Positions 57,806 to 64,000 of a DNA stretch of 64,000 nt are shown here, one piece after another (the stretch's first letter is position 1; each line of letters starts with the position of its first letter). The stretch comes from Cladosporium sp. IMV 00045 (taxonomy: Eukaryota > Ascomycota > Dothideomycetes > Cladosporiales > Cladosporiaceae), in contig MSJI02000867.1 in assembly GCA_001931905.2 (NCBI GenBank), positions 1 to 64,000 of the forward strand, read 5' to 3'. The translations under genes and the position numbers were made by a program. The notes below the pieces were generated by a model. It did no database searches, was not told the DNA's origin, and worked only from the letters and a program-made list of their open reading frames with translations.

Positions 57806-59001
57806 CTAGGAACTCCTCCTTCCCATCGGCTCATAGGGGAAGCTTCCCGCCACGATCGCCATGACGATGTAAAGCGCAGCGCAAATGTAAATCGGCACAG
57901 CAGTGGCAGTATTGGCACCGGTCGCAACGCCCGCGCTGACGATTCCCATCATCCTGTTGAGACCGATGGAGACTCCGTTGCCGGTTCCACGATGTGCCGA
58001 AGGCAAGACCTCCGGCGTGTAGGCGTAAAGGGTTCCGTAGTAGATGTTCTGCGGCCTTGTCAGTGATATTCGTTGAAGATGAGAGTGCAGGGGGAGAAAA
58101 CTGACCAAGCAGAAACTGATCGCACAAGTGAAACCCAAGTTCTGCGCATTCGAGCGCACCTGCGTGTATGCGAAGAAAAACGTCATTGTCACCAGCGCGC
58201 CTATGATCATCGTGCCGCGGCGACCCCAGAGGAATTTTGACCGGCACATGAAGCCTGCAAGGATTGGGGAAGGGATTGAGCTGGCGTTTGCGATGGCGTA
58301 GTTGCGCCATTGCTCGCTGGGAGTGAGACCGCCGAGTTCTGCGCCGCGGGTGCGGATGTAGATTGGGAGGAAGACGTTGTAGAGAGGGTAGGCGAGGCCG
58401 ATGAGGAGCTGAGAAGGGAGAGGGTGTCAGTAACTTACGAAGTGTGCGAGGCAGCGTTGAAGCAAAATCTGCCCTGGTGGAAACTCACCCAGCTGAACCA
58501 GATGAGAGAAGTGCTCAAACCCATTCTGCGCGTGGCAAAGAGGCCCTTGAAATGTGAGCCGAATTCAGAGAAAGAGAACTTGCTCTTGCCATGGGCAGAG
58601 ACCGAGCCTCGACGACCACTGTGGAGATCAGTCACACCGCATGCTTGCATGCGCTCGAGAGTAAGCGAGCAAGTACGGTTGTATGTCTTAGCAATCCACT
58701 GCAGCGTCTCGACAACATCTGCATCCCGACCTTCACCCACAAGGAATTTAGGGGTCTCGCGCAGGCGGATGACGGTGATGCGGGAGATGCTCATGGCGAA
58801 GACGAGCGCGCCGTTGGCGAACCAGACATAGCGCCAGCCGGGATTGGTGTTCCAATTGCAAGGTTCGCCAGTCTCTGATTCCGGACCTTCGCAGGAGAAG
58901 TTGGGCAGGAAGGCCCAGGCGAAAAGACCAGCGACTAGCTGACCGACACCCCACCAGGCTGCCATCAGAGTGAGCAGCCATTGGTCTTTGGATGGCAGGT
59001 A
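57806..59001 (-). CDS. MFS transporter, 5' part lost in the gap
   Basis: Exons complement(58489..59001, 58106..58408, 57806..58048), introns 80 and 57 bases, about 351 residues of the C-terminal two thirds of a major-facilitator transporter of the sugar/SVOP-like kind. Seen: WLLTLMAAWWGVGQLVAG, a Cys pair loop (FSCEGPESETGEPCNW), RYVWFANGALVFAMSISRI with RLRETPKFLVGEGR (the characteristic inter-helix loop), YPLYNVFLPIY, NIYYGTLYAYTPEVLPSAHRGTGNG. The reading frame runs off the sequence at 59001 where 20 Ns begin, and the other side of the gap is transposon, so the first helices are missing here. Confidence 0.85.
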
Positions 59002-59021
59002 NNNNNNNNNNNNNNNNNNNN
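59002..59021. other. Assembly gap (20 N)
   Basis: Twenty undetermined bases between an MFS gene and a transposase start. A round number like this usually marks a gap of unknown size. Confidence 0.98.
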
Positions 59022-59288
59022 GGCGAGTTCTCTCGTTAACGCGAGAGTAATAGGGACTCCCGACTTCGATAATCGAGTAATAGACTTTAGGAGAGCCTCT
59101 TCTTCGGCCGTCGAGAGTATCTTTTGCGATTCGTGCGATTTAGAGCGAGAAGTTCGGTTAGAGAGCCGCGAAGCGAGAGAAGAAGGAGGGATATTAAACG
59201 CGTAAGCGCACTTTCGAATCGAGGTATATTCGCTATTTCGGTAGGCCGTTAGGGCCGTAGTAAGCGTATCTTCGGTATAGGTAGGCAT
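59022..59288 (-). CDS. pogo/Fot1-like transposase N-terminus, cut by the gap
   Basis: 89 residues from the ATG at 59288 run into the gap. They contain a psq-type helix-turn-helix (YRNSEYTSIRKCAYAFNIP, PSSLASRLSN) and then the start of a CENP-B-type HTH (LSTAEEEALLKSITRLSK, GVPITLALTRELA), the DNA-binding half of pogo/Fot1 Tc1-mariner transposases. The DDE half is not in the window. No stops, so this copy is younger than the RIP blocks. Confidence 0.78.
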
Positions 59289-59347
59289 AAGAAAGGAATA
59301 AGAAGAAAGGACACGTAAAAATCGAATAATAACGCGAGATAAGCGCG

Positions 59348-59391
59348 CGGGACTGTCCCGCTTCTAGTACTGTCCCGCTTCCCCTACCGTA
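59348..59391. repeat. Probable terminal repeat of the pogo-like element
   Basis: ACTGTCCCGCTT occurs twice (59352-59363 and 59369-59380), the first copy also forming a GCGGGA/TCCCGC palindrome. It lies 60-100 bases upstream of the transposase start, where the element end is expected, and directly beside the broken OrsD frame that ends at 59414. The exact end and target duplication cannot be set because the other end is beyond the gap. Confidence 0.55.
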
Positions 59392-59413
59392 ACGTTATCT
59401 GCTACCATAACTA

Positions 59414-60280
59414 GCACTCTTTGCGCACTCGCTCACGTTCTCGATACGGCTCTAACGGTGCGTATCGTACCTAGTCGATCTCGGTGCGGATGGCTTCGAA
59501 ACGCAATATCACCCCGCTATGGCGGACGCCACTCTCTGCTATGACGGCTATGTTACCCACTGCATTCCAAACCACGCTTGCAACACCCTCGTCCCGCTCG
59601 TCGGCATACTCGTCTGGCTTTCGAATCGCCGCCAATAAATCGCCCTACGGGCGCCCTATCAAATATGGAACCCAACCGGTGCGCTATAACCACGGATTCA
59701 CCTCGTCGCTCTCCCCCGGCCGGATGATGTCGCACTTCTTCTTTTGCTCGTAACTCGCCGACGCTGCTTCCCATGCCATCTCCCATATCTCCGCACCGCC
59801 TTTAGCACTTTGTGTGGTATTTGCCTCGTCCTCTATACCTTTGACCTTGAAATACTGCGAATGCGCTCGGCTGCGGAAAAACCGTTAGCACTTCACCCGC
59901 TTACTAGCTTCCTCGAAACGTCTCTACGCGGCCTCCTGCTTAGCTAGGCCTGATCCCCCGCGACCTTGCTATATACTCCAACCGAGTCCGATGCGCTAAT
60001 GCTTCTTTAATGCCTTCGTTTCGCGCGTGATATATGCGCACTTATCCAATCGACACTGCCATCCGTCGTCAAACAATGGCAATTCCTGGACCGGCTCCGT
60101 GATTAACGGCGGCACGTCGAATCCGCTTGGGTACTGCATCACGCCTTGCCATTGCTCTACCTCCTCGCTGATACTGTTTGCAAATTCCTGTGTTCGACTG
60201 TGCTGTTTATTGGTCAAATGCGCTGCCACTTCGGACGGCCATACTGCACATCTGCCTTTTTTGCAAATCACGGGTTACCG
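59414..60280 (-). pseudogene. OrsD/DUF3505 domain gene fragment, interrupted
   Basis: Minus-strand frames give the OrsD-type start VICKKGRCAVWPSEVAAHLTNKQH, then QYPSGFDVPPLITEPVQELP, WQCRLDKCAYITRETKALKKH, and further on ESDEVNPWL, RTGWVPYLIGRP, FEAIRTEID and RYAPLEPYRERERVR. At least four TAG codons sit where the family has Trp or Gln. The frame ends at 59414 next to the repeat of the pogo-like element, which seems to have inserted into it. Such domains head large fungal helicase elements. Confidence 0.82.
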
Positions 60281-60718
60281 CAGGAAGGTTTACCACTCTT
60301 CATAAAACGTGACTGTATAAAACTTCTATCATGAGTACACGGGAAGGTTCGTTCGAATTATGCTGGTAGTATCTACTTGAAGATTATAATTACATGAGGA
60401 GATGATAACTTACTAGAGCAATTTAGACTTACGTTCGTGTGCTATCTAGCACTCATGCGTACGACACGGTTACTACAAATAGTAAGATGACTCATTAACT
60501 ACATCACTCGGTTCTAGAGGCAAGAGGCTAGCACCACTCAGATTTATACCCTATATATCGATAGTCCATTCGCTTTCAGCCTCTCTTCTCATTCCTTTCG
60601 CTGATCCCCTTAGGACATCGTCTTCCAAACTCCGTTCCGATTGCTTGTACTGTAGTTTGGATCCGTTGAATCTGCTACTAGCCTCGCATATCTGATCAGT
60701 TTTTCTTGTCGGGGGAAG
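60281..60718. other. AT-rich spacer between two OrsD copies
   Basis: Nothing recognised. Confidence 0.5.
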
Positions 60719-63215
60719 TTAAGGAGGCAAAAAGCCGAGAAAAGCGTGCCATTCCTGGCTGACCTTGCGATAGCTTGCTCTGCGAGCTTCTATGTGACCT
60801 ACGGCCTCTTTAAGCCCTCGGGCATATACCGATCCTGCCGTTCGGGAGGAGTGACACGATTGATTATCAAAAGCCGTTTCATCCATACCGTAATCGCGCT
60901 TGAAACCTCCGCAGGCAAGGTGTTTCCGAGATATGGCAATCGCAAGGTGGCGCCACACTACGATTGACATGGGTACGCCAATCGTATTAATGAACTCCCT
61001 TTTTAGCACTCGGCTCAATCTCTTGCTGCTCCAATAATCCCGCCCTCCCGGTTTCGGCTAGAGAAACGACGATGGCTGATTAGGGGAGCGAAATACCAGT
61101 AGGTCAAGCTTTTGATAAAATGGAAGCACAAGCTAGAGATACTACACGAGCAGTTCTCCGACCTCTTTAGGCAAGAATCGGTATATGATCTTCGTAGAGC
61201 CTGTGATACTATAACCCTTATGGTAGGTGGTCACTATGTTAATTATTCCTTAATCAGCGAAGATGTTGCGATGATAGCCAGGAATGGTGTTCATATGCCG
61301 AAGACTGGTCAGTTCCGTCCCTCTCCCTGGCTGTCCACCAGTGATATGTATAAGAAGAAGTAGAGATTCGAGGAACTCCTCTACTTTGGTTTTGTACCTC
61401 TGCACTACAGTCGGCCGCCACCTGAGATTCTCTGATCCTACATTTTTTAAGAACTCATCGCTGAGCTAGTGCTCATTAAGGACCCTCTCCAGCAACCATT
61501 CATCTCGTATTAGTAGCGGCCCCGTCGTGTTTCACTCTAGTTTGACAAAGTTCCAGCTGCAACTGCTGTTAGACGCATCATCAGCCACGCGATGCATCCA
61601 GAAGTCAACCCTAAGTCATCGCGACGTTGTTGTGGGTGCACGAGTAGTAGTCCTTCAAGCTGGCTCTGCGCCTTCTATACTTGCGCATAGACGAACTCTC
61701 TGAGGCTGACCATAGTGAGCTGGCTAATCTGCTTATACGATATAGCGTTTCCTTCCTCGTTCCATAGTATATAGCCTAGGCTTGTTGTCGAATCGCGAAC
61801 ATTTTTCGCGTAAGCGCGCAGACGGCAGGCCCAGCTGAATGGAGTGCGCGAGCTATATACTAAGAACCGCTCACGCATCTCGTTAATGAGCTTAGCGGGG
61901 TAGGTTGCCTCGCCCTTTTCGACTCCGACTATCGCTCGCTGTATCACAAGCATCTGAGAGATCTTAACGAATCCCGATAGTAGGGAGCTATATATACGTG
62001 CTTCGCGAAGGATGTTTGTCGTCACGTCGATTACTGTAATAGCGAAGAACCCGACTATCACGCTCTCATAGATATCGCCATTCAAAGTGTAGTCAAGCAG
62101 GCACATGCAGAATCTGAGGCAGCTATAATCGACATCCGCCTGCGCAGCACGCAGCATTTCTTCTTTATCATCACCGCTGGCCTTAAGGCACCGGAGGTAC
62201 TCGACCATCCGAAATAGCTCGGTATGTTCAACGATCTAGCCGTTGGTCAGCCGGTGTCTCAGCCGCGGTAAGTGATCGTGCTTTAGTGTACGAGGCGCGA
62301 AACAGAGTAAGCGCTTCCACACTTCCCGGTAGGCGCGATACGTGGATTTTTGCAGCTTGAAAGCAAGCGGCCTATCGCTCGCTCTCGGCCGCTATAAGAA
62401 GCTATTGATTCGCATCTGATCAAAGGGATTTACGTGATCTTCTTAGATAGCTACAAGCGCTTAGTCAAGAATTCGATCCAGACTAGCGCAAACTTCCACG
62501 AGGTCACCCTTAGTCTCAGCAGATGGACCCCAGGCGAGTCTAGCGGTGTCGCATAGGTGCAACCATCGAGATAGCTGAGCCACCGCGTTAACTGCAGCTA
62601 CGGCGAGATTTCCTTAGAGCTCGAGGTGGCGACGAATATTCTGCCTGTCAGCTACTGCGTCTTCTCCAAACTCGCTAGCTCTGATAGGATGGCATCCTTC
62701 GGCGAACCCCGGCTTGTGGTATCAAGGGTCGGACGCGCAGTGTTTATGTATACCTCGAGGTAATGGCTACCGTGCCTGGAAGCAAAGAGTCGCTGGCAAG
62801 GAACAGGTCGTCGCACGCTCAATTAAAGCCTTTCGGCGATTATTTCCTTTTTCGCAGCCCCGCTCCCTCCCAGCACCTCGCATAAACTGAAGCCATGCTC
62901 GTCTTTACAATGCTTGCAAAGGACTTTCTCATTTCGACACACGAATGCACATTTTGCAGGATCGAGAATGCAGCGCTGGCCGTCCAGGTACACAGGGAGA
63001 TCGGAGAGCGATACGACCGGCGAGACCGGTGTCTATAGATCGCCTGGCCGGCAAAGGTCCAGTTGGTGATATTTGAGGACTTCCACGAGTCGACGAGTCT
63101 GCGGAAGCGTGAACTCGTGTGCCTCGGATCGGAAGTGCGCTGTCACCGCGTTCGGCCAAACACCGACCGAGCATTGACGACACACCAAGATGCGATACGC
63201 AGGCTGATACTTCAA
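60719..63215 (-). pseudogene. OrsD-RecQ-type element, helicase part missing
   Basis: The minus strand from 63215 carries an OrsD/DUF3505 start (YRILVCRQCSVGVWPNAVTAH, then after a TAG: LPVYLDGQRCILDPAKCAF, KHCKDEHGFS). A middle segment at 61675-62208 reads LRFCMCLLDYTLNGDIYESV and SYKQISQLTMVSLREFVY, and the end at 60719-61018 reads VWRHLAIAISRKHLACGGF, GSVYARGLKEAVGHIEARR, SQEWHAFLGF. In complete relatives this last part directly precedes the RecQ helicase domain, which here is replaced by the 60.3-60.7 kb spacer. Several stops; CpA is not exhausted, so damage is lighter than at 0.4-4.3 kb. Confidence 0.8.
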
Positions 63216-64000
63216 GTAAGGATCTATTGCTGGCTCTTCAACGTTCGACGTCCTATAAGCAGTAACTTACGGCACGGTACGTGTCTAGGACGCGCAACGC
63301 GAGCAAGCCACGCTAGCGACCAAAGTGTGAGACGCTAGCGCCGAAAAGAGCATGGTGAATGCACTCTAGGTAGAGTGGATTGGATGCGTGTAGTGTGGTT
63401 GACCTTGTTAGCTAATAAAGACGACTTCACTTCACTAATCCAGCAGCTGCGAAGCTCCGCAATTGCTGGCTCCTGATTGGCTGAACAGGCCTTGGCAAGA
63501 CCAGCAAGATGGTCAAATTGAACAGCTATTTAGTCAAAAAAGCAAGATGACCTCGATATTCTCACAAACAAGACAAGACGGCACATCCGATTTGCTTATC
63601 TCGTTTATTGATACCTCTGAGTGTGGAGAGTTGGTAATGCCAGCTATGTAAGTTTTGTGTGGAGCAGGTCCATGACGAGACAGATAAGTTAATCGATATA
63701 TGAAGAGCGAGGAAATGAACGTGTATATTGATATACTAGCCCACATTGCATGTATATACCAATAAGTCCCGTAGCGTTGTATCTCATGACTCCAGTGGAA
63801 CAACCGAACAAGTGAAGATCGGTCAAACGAGGCGGAAGATCAGCGATTTTATGGATCGACCAAGGTCCAAAACCAATCAGCGTGAGAGACATATGATTGC
63901 ATTTCTAGAATTTCTCTGCACTCAACATCATAGTGCTGGCCTCTCCCCCAATCCAACGGCCTAGAAGGCTATGTAACGCTGAAGTCGCATCCACTGTCGG
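63216..64000. other. Right edge, no gene recognised
   Basis: Short frames only. Likely 5' flank of the OrsD-type element. Confidence 0.45.

Noticed and set aside
1..64000. CRISPR arrays, bacterial operons, tRNA or rRNA genes
   Set aside because: No regular repeat-spacer arrays, no Shine-Dalgarno-led gene runs, and no tRNA A/B-box pair or rRNA core that I could recognise; the genes are spliced and eukaryotic.

Overview
The window looks like genomic DNA from a filamentous ascomycete (Pezizomycotina, most likely Dothideomycetes; the genus cannot be fixed by eye). The evidence is many short GT-AG introns of about 47-82 bases, a typical fungal gene set (SAT4/rhodopsin-fold membrane proteins, UGA4/HNM1-type permeases, GH79, a plant-type O-methyltransferase, a berberine-bridge-type oxidase, small secreted proteins), and two blocks almost emptied of CpA/TpG but rich in TpA, the signature of repeat-induced point mutation (RIP).

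Layout. 0.4-4.3 kb is a RIP-destroyed gene on the minus strand that still reads as a RecQ-type DEAH helicase of the fungal OrsD/DUF3505-helicase (telomere-linked-helicase-like) kind. 4.6-11.7 kb is a gene graveyard: an intact porphobilinogen-synthase-like gene beside a truncated 5-aminolevulinate-synthase-like gene, then an M18 aminopeptidase with one stop, an N-terminally short AsaB/CmcJ-like oxidoreductase, and an aldo/keto reductase with a stop and two frameshifts. 12.5-28 kb is mostly intact: a secreted alpha/beta hydrolase, a six-repeat secreted protein, a hypothetical gene, a GH79 glycosidase, an O-methyltransferase, a SAT4 protein and a Na+/H+ antiporter. 28.51-31.61 kb is a complete but RIP-killed PIF/Harbinger-type DNA transposon with terminal inverted repeats.

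33-58 kb holds a small cysteine-rich secreted protein, a rhamnogalacturonan-acetylesterase-like enzyme, a GST-like protein, a BTB-domain gene with an internal stop, two related amino-acid/choline permeases on either side of a GNAT acetyltransferase and a convergent SAT4 pair, a type II membrane glycosyltransferase, a damaged FAD oxidase, a YFH7-like P-loop kinase and an MFS transporter cut off by a 20-N gap. Beyond the gap (59-63.2 kb) are a pogo/Fot1-like transposase start and two more damaged OrsD-type elements in the same orientation as the copy at the left end.

The region reads as accessory, repeat-bracketed DNA with secreted and transport functions and scattered RIP-like nonsense mutations. 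Four short two-unit telomere-like repeats are embedded in it, two of them at the edges of the left helicase block. I see no single undescribed biochemical system that the sequence proves. The best leads are the paired heme-pathway paralogues and the telomere-motif/helicase-element arrangement. Gene models were spliced by eye; every joined model keeps frame across its introns unless stated.
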